From a virus, in IMG/VR virus record IMGVR_UViG_3300024520_000397, positions 1-28,112 of that record: a stretch of DNA of 28,112 nt; one strand, given 5' to 3'. Positions 13,386 to 22,354 of this stretch are shown here, piece by piece (the first letter of the stretch is position 1; each line of letters starts with the position of its first letter). The position numbers and the translations under genes were made by a program. The notes beneath the pieces are model-generated. The model searched no databases, had not been told where the DNA came from, and was given only the letters and a program-made list of their open reading frames with translations.

Positions 13386-14926
13386 TAGATAAGGATGTCC
13401 CTAGCAATGTCTAGATCAGAAGTCAGCTCACCGGGGAGCTTCGCCCCACGTACCAGCAAGAACTCACGCAACATGCGCCTGTTGTTACGACGGATGATGT
13501 CGAGAGGCACATCGAAGTTTTGTCCAGTCACGTCAGCGATAGGCATTGTCTCTGCTCCACGCTCACGAACATCGGAGATGCCAATGCCGGGACTCAACTG
13601 CTGTCCCGCTGGATTCATAAAACGCTCGAAGTCATTGGACTGTTGGTCTAGCGCAAGCTGGTCGAGCGTTAAGGGTTGTGCGGTAGAAGCGCCGAGCAAG
13701 TCACCCAATCCTTCAGGAGCATCAGCGGGGTCAACCTGTTGCGTCTGGATTACAGGCTCACCGGAAGGTGCCGTCGCTGCCGGATCGTTAATGTCGATTC
13801 CTTCTGCGGCCTCTCCAATGACTTCAGGGTCCGTGGAGCCGAATGGCGAACCACTCGCTTTAACCACGTCCAAGATTAGCTTTTTGAGGATGTCACTTTT
13901 GTTTAAGTCTATCCTGCCGGGGAATCCAATCTTGCTTACCTCTTCGCCCTTTGCTTTGAAAATCTTTGAGGTCATGTCAGCCAAGCCGAACGGATCAAAG
14001 CCACCCGAAGAGAAGGGGTTGAATGAGCTTTCGCCCTGAATGTTATCTAGATCAACCGTTCCCTCAGTGCGTACCCGCTTGATCTCTGAAAGGATCTTGG
14101 CGAAGTTGGCCTTGTCTTTTTCTTCCTGCTCGTCGCCCCTGCCCGGACGCATGAAGTTACTGTCCACCTTGCGAGCAAATCTAATGATTTGTTCGTTGGA
14201 CACATCTGCTTCGGGGCCACCCTGCAAATGGATTCTTTGAGAGGGGTCGTTCAGTAGGGCGTTTAACTTGCCTTCCTCGTCGTTAAGGTCTTCTGCGTCC
14301 TTGACAACCTTCTCAATATTCTTCTTAACTTTCGCGCCATCTGGCGTATCCGCAACAGTGATGACCTCGCCACTGGTAGTCTTCACCTGAAGTTTGCCCA
14401 GTGGTGTGTCTTTGTCTTCGTCCTCGACCTCTGCCTCTGCCTTCTTGCCCTCGCCCCTGTTTAGGAATGCTGCCAAAGCGCCAGTGCTTAACGCACTCAG
14501 CAATGGACGGAACGGGTTATCAAACTTGAAAATGTTTGATGGCAATTTCTCGGAACCACGAGCAAAAGGGTTGAGCTGCTGCATGGCCGCAAAGGTCTTG
14601 AGGTTCTGCTGAAACTGTGAGTCCTGCGTCGTTTTCTTGTCCTTGGTTACAAGGTCTAGAATGCGCTTTGAAAGATCACGGTCCCTGCGGTCCTGTAGAC
14701 CTATAAGGTGGCGCTGACTCGCTTCGTCCTTCTCATCGAACCCCGGAGTAGACTGTGCCGTCTTGATAGTCTTGTTGAGACTGCTCAATTGAGCCTCAAG
14801 CTCTAGGACTCGTTGGGCGGTAGTCGGATCTTCCTTCTTCTTCTTTTTCTTGTTGGTCACACCAGCCTTGGTGATTTTCTTTTTGGTGTCTTCACCTTTG
14901 GTGCCAGCACCTTTGCCTGTAGCCAT
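13385..14926 (-). CDS. Lysine-rich internal virion protein (513 aa)
   Basis: The N-terminus is extremely basic (residues 1-35, with KKKITKAGVTNKKKKKK) and then a coiled-coil stretch follows (LELEAQLSSLNKTIK). The centre is acidic (AEAEVEDEDKDTPLG) and the rest is low in hydrophobic residues, so much of the protein is probably disordered. It lies between a glycine-rich membrane-active candidate and the giant ejection protein, the same place as T7 gp15-like internal virion proteins. The stop overlaps the giant gene's start (TAATG). A DNA-bound ejection protein is the most likely role; no homologous motif is recognised. Confidence 0.65.
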   Translation of the reverse strand: MATGKGAGTKGEDTKKKITKAGVTNKKKKKKEDPTTAQRVLELEAQLSSLNKTIKTAQSTPGFDEKDEASQRHLIGLQDRRDRDLSKRILDLVTKDKKTTQDSQFQQNLKTFAAMQQLNPFARGSEKLPSNIFKFDNPFRPLLSALSTGALAAFLNRGEGKKAEAEVEDEDKDTPLGKLQVKTTSGEVITVADTPDGAKVKKNIEKVVKDAEDLNDEEGKLNALLNDPSQRIHLQGGPEADVSNEQIIRFARKVDSNFMRPGRGDEQEEKDKANFAKILSEIKRVRTEGTVDLDNIQGESSFNPFSSGGFDPFGLADMTSKIFKAKGEEVSKIGFPGRIDLNKSDILKKLILDVVKASGSPFGSTDPEVIGEAAEGIDINDPAATAPSGEPVIQTQQVDPADAPEGLGDLLGASTAQPLTLDQLALDQQSNDFERFMNPAGQQLSPGIGISDVRERGAETMPIADVTGQNFDVPLDIIRRNNRRMLREFLLVRGAKLPGELTSDLDIARDILI

Positions 14927-14928
14927 GT

Positions 14929-15552
14929 TTAACCCGTCCCTGTTTTGGGTGCCGCTTGGTTAAACGCGCCAAGGCCACCAGCGATTCCCATTCCACCGAG
15001 CTGACCAAACAGCTCTGCGAATCCTTGGTTGCCACCCTCTTGGAAGATCGGCTGATTAGCAGTAAGTCCAGCGAGCTGCTGTGTCAATGCTAGTTCAGGT
15101 CCGAGTCCAAGCTGCGATGCTTGTATGCCAAGCTGTCCACCAATTTGCTGGAGCTGCGCTTCGATACCAAAGCGTGACCTAGCGTTCTCAGCTTCGAGCT
15201 GGTTGAAGCCACGCTGCGTAGCACCAGAGTTCGTCGTGCCTTGACGGGCCGACCTCTGCTCTTGTGCGCCACGCGCATTCTGCAACGCAACCGACTGCTG
15301 TGTGTTTAGTGCTTCGCGCACAGTTGACTCAGCTCGCGGATCTAGCAACTCTTGCGCCCGCTCCTTCAGTGAGTTGATTAGACTGTCTTGCCTAATGCGC
15401 TCACGGAACTGCTGGAGCAAAGCCATCGCTTGCTGGAACTGCTTCTGTGAATCCTTGGCAGCACGACGCTGATCGCCAGCGGCACGCGCACCGAAGACGC
15501 CACTAAGCGCAGCGGAGCCAAGCCCAAGTCCAATAGCTACTGGGACAACCAT
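14929..15552 (-). CDS. Putative ejection protein, gp14/gp7-like (207 aa)
   Basis: An N-terminal hydrophobic Gly/Ala-rich segment (VPVAIGLGLGSAALSGVF) is followed by a long Gln-rich helical region (KQFQQAMALLQQFRERIRQ) and a Gly-rich C-terminus (GQLGGMGIAGGLGAF). A short membrane-active N-terminus with a Gln/Ala-rich helical body is typical of small podovirus internal virion proteins that insert in the host envelope on infection. It is directly followed by the two larger ejection candidates, giving the usual set of three. The assignment depends on composition and synteny. Confidence 0.65.
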   Translation of the reverse strand: MVVPVAIGLGLGSAALSGVFGARAAGDQRRAAKDSQKQFQQAMALLQQFRERIRQDSLINSLKERAQELLDPRAESTVREALNTQQSVALQNARGAQEQRSARQGTTNSGATQRGFNQLEAENARSRFGIEAQLQQIGGQLGIQASQLGLGPELALTQQLAGLTANQPIFQEGGNQGFAELFGQLGGMGIAGGLGAFNQAAPKTGTG

Positions 15553-15555
15553 AAC

Positions 15556-16044
15556 CTACTCCTCTACGCGGAACTCGATGGTGTAGCGGCAAGTGCCTGC
15601 TGCAATCAAGTCGATCCCAAGTTCTTGTCCAAAGCCAACTGTCCAGCCGGGAGCGAACTCTACTTCCTGATCGGCAGCCATGCTGCCTTGTCTAATGACA
15701 TTCGCCTGCGAGTTGCCAGTCTCGTCCTCAGTAAAGGTAGCGTTTAATACAGTGGAAGCGCCATTGTCGATAGCGTTCGCTGTCTTACCTGTACCAGCGA
15801 TGGTTGCTGCCACAGGGCGAAATGCTACATAGGCAGAGAGAGCAGTGTTAGCCAACACAACCTTGTCGATAACGATTGTGTTATCACCCGTGTTAGCAAT
15901 GTGGATGATCGTGTCGCCTGCACTCGCGGCATAGGTGCCACTCAGCGAATAGACTGCGACATCCTTACGAACCTCAACCTTCAGCTCGCCAGCTTCTGTA
16001 GCGGCAACAGGATTACCTTCGTGTCCTTGAATTACAGCGCCCAT
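15556..16044 (-). CDS. Beta-rich virion protein (162 aa)
   Basis: The start ATG 16044 overlaps the end of the preceding gene by 13 bases. The 162-residue product is rich in Ala, Thr, Val and Gly with repeated strand patterns (VEVRKDVAVYSLSG, DTIIHIANTGDNTIVID, CRYTIEFRVEE), consistent with a beta-sandwich. It resembles small phage decoration or tail-accessory proteins in composition. No catalytic residue pattern is seen. It sits among small structural genes between the nozzle and ejection proteins, so a virion surface role is likely but not proven. Confidence 0.65.
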   Translation of the reverse strand: MGAVIQGHEGNPVAATEAGELKVEVRKDVAVYSLSGTYAASAGDTIIHIANTGDNTIVIDKVVLANTALSAYVAFRPVAATIAGTGKTANAIDNGASTVLNATFTEDETGNSQANVIRQGSMAADQEVEFAPGWTVGFGQELGIDLIAAGTCRYTIEFRVEE

Positions 16045-16241
16045 GAATCTTCTCCGTCAATAGCTGTTACGTTGAAGGCCTGCTCTAGGACAGACCTGAT
16101 TTTTCTAAGTTCCTCTAACTGAGCCAGACCAATCTGTTTCAGCGTGCGGTCAGATACAAACTGCTCACCCTCTGGTGTGCCCGCAGGCTGGACTACCCCC
16201 TCTGGACTAGACACGCCTTCTGGTATTAGATTACCACCCAT
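16032..16241 (-). CDS. Small virion-cluster protein (69 aa)
   Basis: ATG 16241 is chosen over an upstream TTG because GGAGG lies 8 bases before it. The first 30 residues are Pro/Gly-rich with repeated PEG units (IPEGVSSPEGVVQPAG, TPEGEQ), and the second half is one helix (LAQLEELRKIRSVLEQAF). A flexible arm plus a short coiled coil fits a trimeric linker or chaperone-like accessory, but no family is recognised. It overlaps the next gene by 13 bases. Confidence 0.6.
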   Translation of the reverse strand: MGGNLIPEGVSSPEGVVQPAGTPEGEQFVSDRTLKQIGLAQLEELRKIRSVLEQAFNVTAIDGEDSWAL

Positions 16242-16245
16242 TTGC

Positions 16246-16584
16246 CTAGCCTCCAAGCGGCAGTGTTTGGACTGCCCCGTATCCCGTAAATGTCACCCCT
16301 GCCCCCTTAACGCCGATCTGGGCATTTGAAACACCCGTCACGATATTGATTTCTAGGCTGAAGGTTTGCTTCGGAGCCAGAATCAAATCGTTGACTAGAG
16401 CATTGCTTGAGCTGAAGCCTTGGTTGAATTCGTCATCGTAGATCGAGATAGCCACTGGCTTCTTCTTGGTATTGCAGGCAAGAACCGTCTTTAGGAGTGT
16501 GCGCTGCCCACCCGCCTCCGTGTAGAGAGCTTGGGCCGCACTAGACCCTGACACCTGACCTAGCGGTTTAGCGATTATAGGCAT
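16246..16584 (-). CDS. Small beta-rich virion protein (112 aa)
   Basis: The start is ATG 16584 inside a TAATG overlap with the previous stop; a TTG 15 bases upstream is less likely. The 112 residues show strand-like alternation (LKTVLACNTKKKPVAISIYDD, then FSLEINIVTGVS and GVTFTGYGAVQ) and no cleavage signal. It looks like a single beta-sandwich domain, as in small tail or head accessory proteins. It belongs to the cluster of four small genes after the nozzle. Function unknown. Confidence 0.65.
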   Translation of the reverse strand: MPIIAKPLGQVSGSSAAQALYTEAGGQRTLLKTVLACNTKKKPVAISIYDDEFNQGFSSSNALVNDLILAPKQTFSLEINIVTGVSNAQIGVKGAGVTFTGYGAVQTLPLGG

Positions 16585-17003
16585 TACAGGGCCATCCAAG
16601 CAAGCATTTGAGCGTCTTCGGCATCCTGTAGCAGGGCTACATCCATGCCGTTAATCTTAATCGAGGTGTTCACTTCCAGCTCTGACACATTGATGAGCTT
16701 CTTGTTGTTCCAGTCGTGGTTTTCTGTGGGTGATCGCGTACCTGCCCTGTCTATGAGCAAGGACGCATCAACGGCAGTGCCGCCGCCACCGCTACCCGGA
16801 ACACCACTACCCGTGCCGGGAGTGTTGATCTGGTTTGTGATGTTGCTATCCAAGCTGTTAGGCGCAGCAGTACCACCAGCAGAACCCTGCCCTAGTTCAG
16901 CCCCATTGAGCTGGTTAATGGCACGCCAGATGCGGTCGATGGCATTCTGGATGTCTGGACGGTTATTGATCTTCGGTGAGGTTGGACTCCAGCGTGAGGT
17001 CAT
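16584..17003 (-). CDS. Putative tail-appendage protein (139 aa)
   Basis: The ATG overlaps the nozzle stop as ATGA. The N-terminus has a helix (IQNAIDRIWRAINQLNG), followed by a Gly/Ser/Ala-rich flexible segment (GTGSGVPGSGGGG), then HDWNNKKLINVSELEVN and SIKINGMDVALL. The last part resembles short fibre or collar modules found near the ends of tail fibres, where a peptide ring carries repeated N-N-K-I patterns. Coming straight after the nozzle gene, it could attach to the tail tip. At 139 residues it is far shorter than a full fibre. Assignment tentative. Confidence 0.5.
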   Translation of the reverse strand: MTSRWSPTSPKINNRPDIQNAIDRIWRAINQLNGAELGQGSAGGTAAPNSLDSNITNQINTPGTGSGVPGSGGGGTAVDASLLIDRAGTRSPTENHDWNNKKLINVSELEVNTSIKINGMDVALLQDAEDAQMLAWMAL

Positions 17004-19936
17004 AGGTTGTTACTCTTTCCTTCGTACTCGATGCTCAAGTCCTTGATGACTACAGCCTTCTCCGAGGAGAAATACTTAAAGCCCACCGAATGCAGGTAGC
17101 CGCGCTGTCTGGTACTGAACCAAGGTCCATTCTCAGACATTAGCGCGGCATAAAAGTCCTCCTCTCGCAGCCTGTCAGACTCTACGATAAGCTGAACAAA
17201 CAAGGCAGGCCCACCCGGAGCCGCCTCGTCTAGTCCAGCGAACCTCACCCTCTTGAGTAACTTCTTAATGCCCTCGTTGCCAAAGTCTATCAAGTTGGAG
17301 CGCCACTCCAGTGCGATTGGCGCAATTATATATGAGTCACCGTCTACTGGAACTGTAGTCCATGCAGCCGTGACCGTAATACTTGTAGCTGTGTTGCCAG
17401 CATCAATGATGCGCTGCTCTGTGGTGAAAGCAGCCGGGTCGTTCGGGTCAGTCAAGTGGATCTTGATGATGTTGATTGACTCTAGACCATCACCAGCCGT
17501 GAGCCACGAAGCGGTCGAATCTTCAATGGTCGTAGACGTATGCGTGCCTAGCGCAGTACCCGAGAGCGTTCCCGAGTTAGCGCCAAAGCCGAAGTATGTC
17601 TTGTCCATCTTGTAGATGTAGCCCTTGTTGTCAGAGAAGTACAACTGGTAAGACATGTCCGTTCCTGTTTGCCTACGAACAGACTCCATCGCAGTAAAGA
17701 AGAAACCAAGTGGCGCATTCAACGAATACTTAAAGTCCTGCTCCATGTCAAACGAACCGAGGAACTGGTCTGCGACAGTCCAAAGTTTTTTGTCTTGGAT
17801 CACCGTGCGGTGACTGTCATTCGGCCTATACGAAATGTCCCACAAGCCCTCGATTTCGTCCGAGAGTCTAGTCAACGTGCTGTCTGGGTTGAGCGCGTAG
17901 GCAGCATCCGAGGAGAAAAAGAAGATAATGCCTTCAAACACCGAGATGGTTTTACCGAAGTAACAGCCAGCTCCATCGTGGAGTTTCAGCACGCGCTCAA
18001 ATGGGTCGCCAAGGTTACGAATTTCGTAGATGGCATTGTACGTGAAGATGACTAGACGCCCACCTTGGACTGCCATGCCCGTGATCTGCGTGTTGTCACC
18101 AGTATCAATCTCTAGGAAGTTGTCATCGGGGAAGTGACCAAACGAGTTCACCTCCGAGTAGTACAACTTGCGTGCATCTCTAGGCTCGGCTGGAGTCACC
18201 GGATTAGCGATGACCATGCGTCCCTCAAAAATCACCATCCACCTACCCTTGGGTGCTGGTCCAACAGCATCGTTGAGTATGTCGTTTTGGATAGCCTCGT
18301 TCTGCGGCACTGTGTCGGTAAACGTAGTCGTGCCTACAGCCACCTTGCCCACAAAGAAGAAACTGCCGAAGTTGCCCTTATCGTCTAGGGCGCGTGCCCT
18401 ATAAATGTAGATGTGAGTGATCGGATGAGATGGAGCGGTGATAGGCGTAGGGTCCGGGATGGCGCTCAACGTCACGATGCCGCCATCTACCTCGACTACA
18501 TTGGACTCATCGCTAGGAGGTGAGAAGGTTCCGTCACCCTCGTCTACAAACTGAATGCGGTATTTGAATGTGCCGGACAAGTCACCACCAGTAGACGGTG
18601 GCGTAGCGCCAGCAATCACACGAGCTTCATCGAACTTTCCCGGATTACGAATGATCGTGCTTGATGTCGAGGTGTCAGTAACGATCAGGTTCAGGTAGCC
18701 CTTGTTGTCAGGGTCGGCGTCTGCCGGATCAAAGGTATGCGTGACTGTAAGCTGCTCGTAGGTGTCGCCACCTGTATGGAATGCGCTGGCAGTCTCGCCA
18801 GTGCCGCCAGCCTCGCCTGTTACTCCATCACCAGCCAAGTACACGTAAGCATTTGAAGCGAGTGCGCTCTTGACCCATACAGAAGCAGTCATCATAAAGG
18901 CGACACCACCAGTCAACCCAGCTTGAAAATCAGGGTGGTCAGTGATGTCTAGACGAAGGCGTCCATCAAACGGACCTTTGAAGTATTCGTAGTTGATCGT
19001 GTTGTTAGTGGTGAACCCAAAAGAGGCATCCACTGTTACGACATAGGTGTTAAAAAATCCCGATACGTTCACCACGTTGCGGATCTGGCTGCCGATGCGT
19101 ACCTGCTTGTCGCCAGCGTTGAGCAGCGGAACAATCTGGCTCAACCACTCTGGATTACGGTCACGACTGTCAATGTTCTGCGTGAACTGAAGCGCCGACG
19201 CATTGTTAATGTCAATATTAGACTGGCTGATATGCTGCAAGCCCTTACCCGGACCACCAATAGGCTCGTCTTCATAGCCCGAGTACACGACAACAGCAGC
19301 GGCACTAGACTTAACGTCGGCAGTCTTGCGGCATCGAGTTCTGTTGACGTTATCCCAACCATCCGGCACGTCCTGTGCGGTATCCCAGATAGCACCACCA
19401 CCGGGGTTAGTGCTTCCGTAGAAGTAGTTGTACTTCGAGAAGTCGTTAAACTCCCCGAAGCCTGCGTCCGTCTGTCCACTGGACCCCGTAGCTGTAGGCG
19501 CGGGTGTGGGCTGTGGGATGGACTGCAAGTATACGTCGGTCTTGTCATAGATCAGCGGGTCATCAACTCCGTTGTTGATGTAGCACCGACCAAAGGCAGT
19601 AACGAACGAAGCCGGATAAGCAAGACCACCAGTCGTAGACTGACCACTCTTCAGTGTAGTCCAAGCAGGCGTCACCTCGTCTAGCTGTAGGATCTTGTCT
19701 GCGCTAGTGCAGATGACGCACTGCGACGTACCGTCCTGATAGTCATAGATATCTACGACTCTAGAATTGTCAGGGGTCTTAGTAGGTACGATGCGATCAA
19801 AGCCGTACTGCGAGCGCATACCGCCCGGAACAAACCGAAGGTTACGCGCTTCCTTCGCAGTGAACGGAGGAGCGGCTACGTCTGTGCCCTTAGACCACAG
19901 GCCACCGAACCCTTGATCGAAATTAAAGAACGGCAT
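17000..19936 (-). CDS. Tail nozzle protein (T7 gp12-like) with inserted CBM/Fn3-like domains
   Basis: The 978-residue product starts like podovirus tail tubular B proteins (FDQGFGGLWSKG; EARNLRFVPGGMRSQYGF) and returns to that pattern in its second half (WMVIFEGRMVIAN; LYYSEVNSFGHFPDDNF; GMAVQGGRLVIFTYNAIYEI), which would form the beta-propeller of the nozzle. Between about residues 145 and 460 is an insertion whose pattern (ASVWVKSALASNAYVYL, YEQLTVTHTF, KFDEARV) resembles a carbohydrate-binding jelly roll. Around 460-560 is a fibronectin-III-like stretch (FKYRIQFVDEGDGTFSPPSD). The inserted part could bind host sugars. The ATG lies in a TAATG overlap with the adaptor gene and lacks a strong Shine-Dalgarno, so coupling is likely. 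Confidence 0.8.
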   Translation of the reverse strand: MPFFNFDQGFGGLWSKGTDVAAPPFTAKEARNLRFVPGGMRSQYGFDRIVPTKTPDNSRVVDIYDYQDGTSQCVICTSADKILQLDEVTPAWTTLKSGQSTTGGLAYPASFVTAFGRCYINNGVDDPLIYDKTDVYLQSIPQPTPAPTATGSSGQTDAGFGEFNDFSKYNYFYGSTNPGGGAIWDTAQDVPDGWDNVNRTRCRKTADVKSSAAAVVVYSGYEDEPIGGPGKGLQHISQSNIDINNASALQFTQNIDSRDRNPEWLSQIVPLLNAGDKQVRIGSQIRNVVNVSGFFNTYVVTVDASFGFTTNNTINYEYFKGPFDGRLRLDITDHPDFQAGLTGGVAFMMTASVWVKSALASNAYVYLAGDGVTGEAGGTGETASAFHTGGDTYEQLTVTHTFDPADADPDNKGYLNLIVTDTSTSSTIIRNPGKFDEARVIAGATPPSTGGDLSGTFKYRIQFVDEGDGTFSPPSDESNVVEVDGGIVTLSAIPDPTPITAPSHPITHIYIYRARALDDKGNFGSFFFVGKVAVGTTTFTDTVPQNEAIQNDILNDAVGPAPKGRWMVIFEGRMVIANPVTPAEPRDARKLYYSEVNSFGHFPDDNFLEIDTGDNTQITGMAVQGGRLVIFTYNAIYEIRNLGDPFERVLKLHDGAGCYFGKTISVFEGIIFFFSSDAAYALNPDSTLTRLSDEIEGLWDISYRPNDSHRTVIQDKKLWTVADQFLGSFDMEQDFKYSLNAPLGFFFTAMESVRRQTGTDMSYQLYFSDNKGYIYKMDKTYFGFGANSGTLSGTALGTHTSTTIEDSTASWLTAGDGLESINIIKIHLTDPNDPAAFTTEQRIIDAGNTATSITVTAAWTTVPVDGDSYIIAPIALEWRSNLIDFGNEGIKKLLKRVRFAGLDEAAPGGPALFVQLIVESDRLREEDFYAALMSENGPWFSTRQRGYLHSVGFKYFSSEKAVVIKDLSIEYEGKSNNL

Positions 19937-21126
19937 TATCTAATAACCCTACCAAAGCCCGAAGGGAAGAGAGTCGTGCGTCCACCGAAGCGTCCACTAC
20001 CAAGACCTAGACTCGTGCTGACCTTGACAGGTAACGGAGCCATGTAGTTCTGACGCAGGATTGAATTCTTGGCGACAGCATTCTTGAGATAGGCGTTGTA
20101 GCGGGTGCGTGCTTGCTGGATCTGAGCAACAGGATTCTGCTCCTCTTCCATCACCTTCCACTTCACCAATGCGTAGATCACCTGCCACATGTTTTGCCTA
20201 AACAACACCTCATCATCATTGTGGATCAACCACGGATGAATGCGTGACTGGCGATAGTCCATCGTGAAGGCTTCGCCGGGAATGAAGTTTTCCAGCGACA
20301 GCTCGGGGCTGCCTTCAGGCTGAATAACAAACTCGGCAGTTGCATTCGTCGTGCTTCGGTACGGACGGTCTAGCGTGAGCGTGTCCGTAGCGGTGTTAAT
20401 ATTGTAAATCGTGTATGACGTTGGGTCGCCAACCACCCTGAAGCTCTTGCCTACAAACGTAGCCTCCATGTCGCCAGTCGCTAGACTGCCCGGAGTCCAA
20501 ACAGCAGTGTTTGTATTGATGGTGACTGCCACCGTGCCGTCATTAAAAAGGTCACGCTTCGTCATGCCAGCTATACGCATAGTGGTTGGATCGCCAGCGT
20601 TGATCCTGTTCGGATCAATCATGTCCTCGATCACAGGGTGAGTAGGGATGACGACATCATCGTTCTCCCTGAAGCGCCCAACAAAGATGTGCCCTGTGTC
20701 TAGAGGTAGCGCATAGCGAGACTTCGTGATTTCATACGTCTGGTCGGTGCCCGTCGCACTGAAGTATGGCGGGTCTATGACCAGCTTGTCGGTCGCTGCT
20801 GTAGCGCCGGGGACAAACTCGATGATCTCATAGTAGGTGGCGTCACCCTGAAAAAGGATTTCACCACCTACCATCTCATATGTAAAGCCGGGAGCTGACG
20901 TGCCGGGGTCAACGTCTCTAGAGTTGAGCGTCACGTCCACGTTGCCCGTACTGTACGGGGCGAACGTGCGTATATAACGCATCTCCAGAGTGTCGTCCCA
21001 AGGATATTCCTCGGAAAGCTGCTGAAGGGCGAGGTTAATGAGAAAATCTATCTGGGTGCCGAGGGTCGAAAAGGTCGCCTCGCCCAGATAGTCTAGAGTT
21101 CTCTCTCGCAGCAGTTGCAAACTCAT
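19936..21126 (-). CDS. Head-to-tail adaptor (T7 gp11-like) with inserted domain
   Basis: The start is ATG 21126 with GGAG 6 bases upstream. The N-terminus (LRERTLDYLGEATF, then LINLALQQLSEEYPW) and the C-terminal helices (QNMWQVIYALVKWKVMEEE, then ARTRYNAYLKNA) match the helical frame of podovirus adaptors that bind below the portal. Between them about 250 residues of beta-rich sequence with repeated T/D/G patterns form an insertion, so 396 residues is long for the family. It precedes the nozzle gene directly, as in T7 (gp11, gp12). Assigned from pattern and synteny. Confidence 0.7.
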   Translation of the reverse strand: MSLQLLRERTLDYLGEATFSTLGTQIDFLINLALQQLSEEYPWDDTLEMRYIRTFAPYSTGNVDVTLNSRDVDPGTSAPGFTYEMVGGEILFQGDATYYEIIEFVPGATAATDKLVIDPPYFSATGTDQTYEITKSRYALPLDTGHIFVGRFRENDDVVIPTHPVIEDMIDPNRINAGDPTTMRIAGMTKRDLFNDGTVAVTINTNTAVWTPGSLATGDMEATFVGKSFRVVGDPTSYTIYNINTATDTLTLDRPYRSTTNATAEFVIQPEGSPELSLENFIPGEAFTMDYRQSRIHPWLIHNDDEVLFRQNMWQVIYALVKWKVMEEEQNPVAQIQQARTRYNAYLKNAVAKNSILRQNYMAPLPVKVSTSLGLGSGRFGGRTTLFPSGFGRVIR

Positions 21127-21138
21127 CGCTTACTCCAT

Positions 21139-21819
21139 TTAAGAGTCAGTCTTCCGAGCGTTCGCCTTTTCAGCTTCGGCCTGTGCTTTTACTTCTGCTG
21201 GCACAGTACCACCACCTGTAGCTTCGATAAGTCTAGCCTGAATGCCCGCCTCAGTTTCGAGGTCTGCCTTCAGATCGGCCTTCTTCTTTTTGCCTTCGGC
21301 CTTGTCGATGTCTACTAGGTTGTCTACTTCGCTGGGAACTTCCTCGACGGAAGCCTCATTGAATTGCTGATCTTGCTTACGGATGATGAGTTCCACCATC
21401 GCGCTCGGCAGGACTGAATCTGAGTCAATGTCTTCCCCGTAGATACGGCAGATGGCAGCGAGTTCATTGGCTGGAAAGCTGTTCAGCTTCTCGTAGCTAT
21501 AACGAGGGAGCGGAAGTCTATCCGAAGTAATGGACTCGATAACTTGCTCTTGGTGAGCGACCTTCTTTTCGTACTCGGGCCTACCAATCATGTTGTGATA
21601 AGCGTGAAGCGCCCAGTCTGGAATGGGTTCATCATTCTCTAGACGCCGCTTAACTTCTTTCGGGTTCCTCAACAACAATTCTTCGTTGAGAAGGTGTTCC
21701 TTTGAGGGCTGACAATCTTCCGCATACTGCCGAGCAACACCTTGTCCACCACCTTGCATTTCGTACTGATGGGGGTCGATGCCCGCTTTGATGAGATCGC
21801 GCTTGCTCATTGTAACCAT
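21139..21819 (-). CDS. Hypothetical head-region protein (226 aa)
   Basis: The start ATG 21819 has GGAG 8 bases upstream and follows a terminator. The protein is helical and charged, with a short conserved-looking centre (LNSFPANELAAICRIYGED) and a Lys/Glu/Ala-rich C-terminus containing KKKK. The central piece weakly recalls SAP/HeH-type nucleic-acid-binding helices, but this is not secure. It lies between the decoration protein and the adaptor, a place where some podoviruses carry small head-assembly factors. Function unknown. Confidence 0.65.
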   Translation of the reverse strand: MVTMSKRDLIKAGIDPHQYEMQGGGQGVARQYAEDCQPSKEHLLNEELLLRNPKEVKRRLENDEPIPDWALHAYHNMIGRPEYEKKVAHQEQVIESITSDRLPLPRYSYEKLNSFPANELAAICRIYGEDIDSDSVLPSAMVELIIRKQDQQFNEASVEEVPSEVDNLVDIDKAEGKKKKADLKADLETEAGIQARLIEATGGGTVPAEVKAQAEAEKANARKTDS

Positions 21820-21833
21820 GTTCTAGACTCCAA

Positions 21834-21868
21834 TAAAAACAGAGTGGTGGGGGCGAAATGCCCCCACC
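21834..21868 (-). terminator. Intrinsic terminator after decoration gene
   Basis: A perfect 9-bp stem GGTGGGGGC/GCCCCCACC with a 5-base loop (21846-21868) is followed on the minus strand by ACTCTG and five T. It sits in the 65-base gap after the decoration gene. It would reduce expression of genes beyond the abundant capsid and decoration proteins. Confidence 0.75.
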
Positions 21869-21884
21869 GTCCTCCATAAATTTT

Positions 21885-22340
21885 CTAGCGCCGACCGAAG
21901 ATAATCACAGTGGTTGTACCACCGGATTCCGCAGCCTTTGCCTGCCCAACAGCAGTCTCGGTAGCAGCAGCTTTGGCCTCGAAGGTCGTGTCTGCTGTTC
22001 CCGTGTCTACGTTAAGCGATACGCCAGCGGCCATCGAAGTCGTTACAGCAGCAGTGATATTATCACCCGTGTAAGCGAACAACGAATACTCGTCAGCGGC
22101 GACAACATTGATAGCAACGCCACCGTAGATACCAGTTCCAGTGGAATGGTCTTCGGTAACATCGTCATCAGTTGCCATAAGAGACATCACGTCACCCACA
22201 GCGGTAGTAGCTGAGAGAGCATCTACCTTGCGGTACACGTAATCGTAGTCCCCGTCATCCACCACGATGGTGCCGACAGGCAGCTCCGGTGATGTATGGA
22301 CATCGGAAACCGGAAAAGGAAGTCCACGAATTACACCCAT
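21885..22340 (-). CDS. Putative capsid decoration (cement) protein
   Basis: 151 residues from ATG 22340, with AAGGGGG upstream. Composition is Ala/Val/Thr/Gly/Asp-rich with no Cys or Trp and many strand-turn patterns (VGTIVVDDGDYDYVYRK, GGVAINVVAADEYSLF), typical of small beta-rich head decoration proteins. It follows the major capsid gene directly and is itself followed by a strong terminator, as expected for an abundant virion protein. No homologous signature is recognised, so the role rests on context. Confidence 0.6.
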   Translation of the reverse strand: MGVIRGLPFPVSDVHTSPELPVGTIVVDDGDYDYVYRKVDALSATTAVGDVMSLMATDDDVTEDHSTGTGIYGGVAINVVAADEYSLFAYTGDNITAAVTTSMAAGVSLNVDTGTADTTFEAKAAATETAVGQAKAAESGGTTTVIIFGRR

Positions 22341-22354
22341 GTCTGTCCCCCTTC

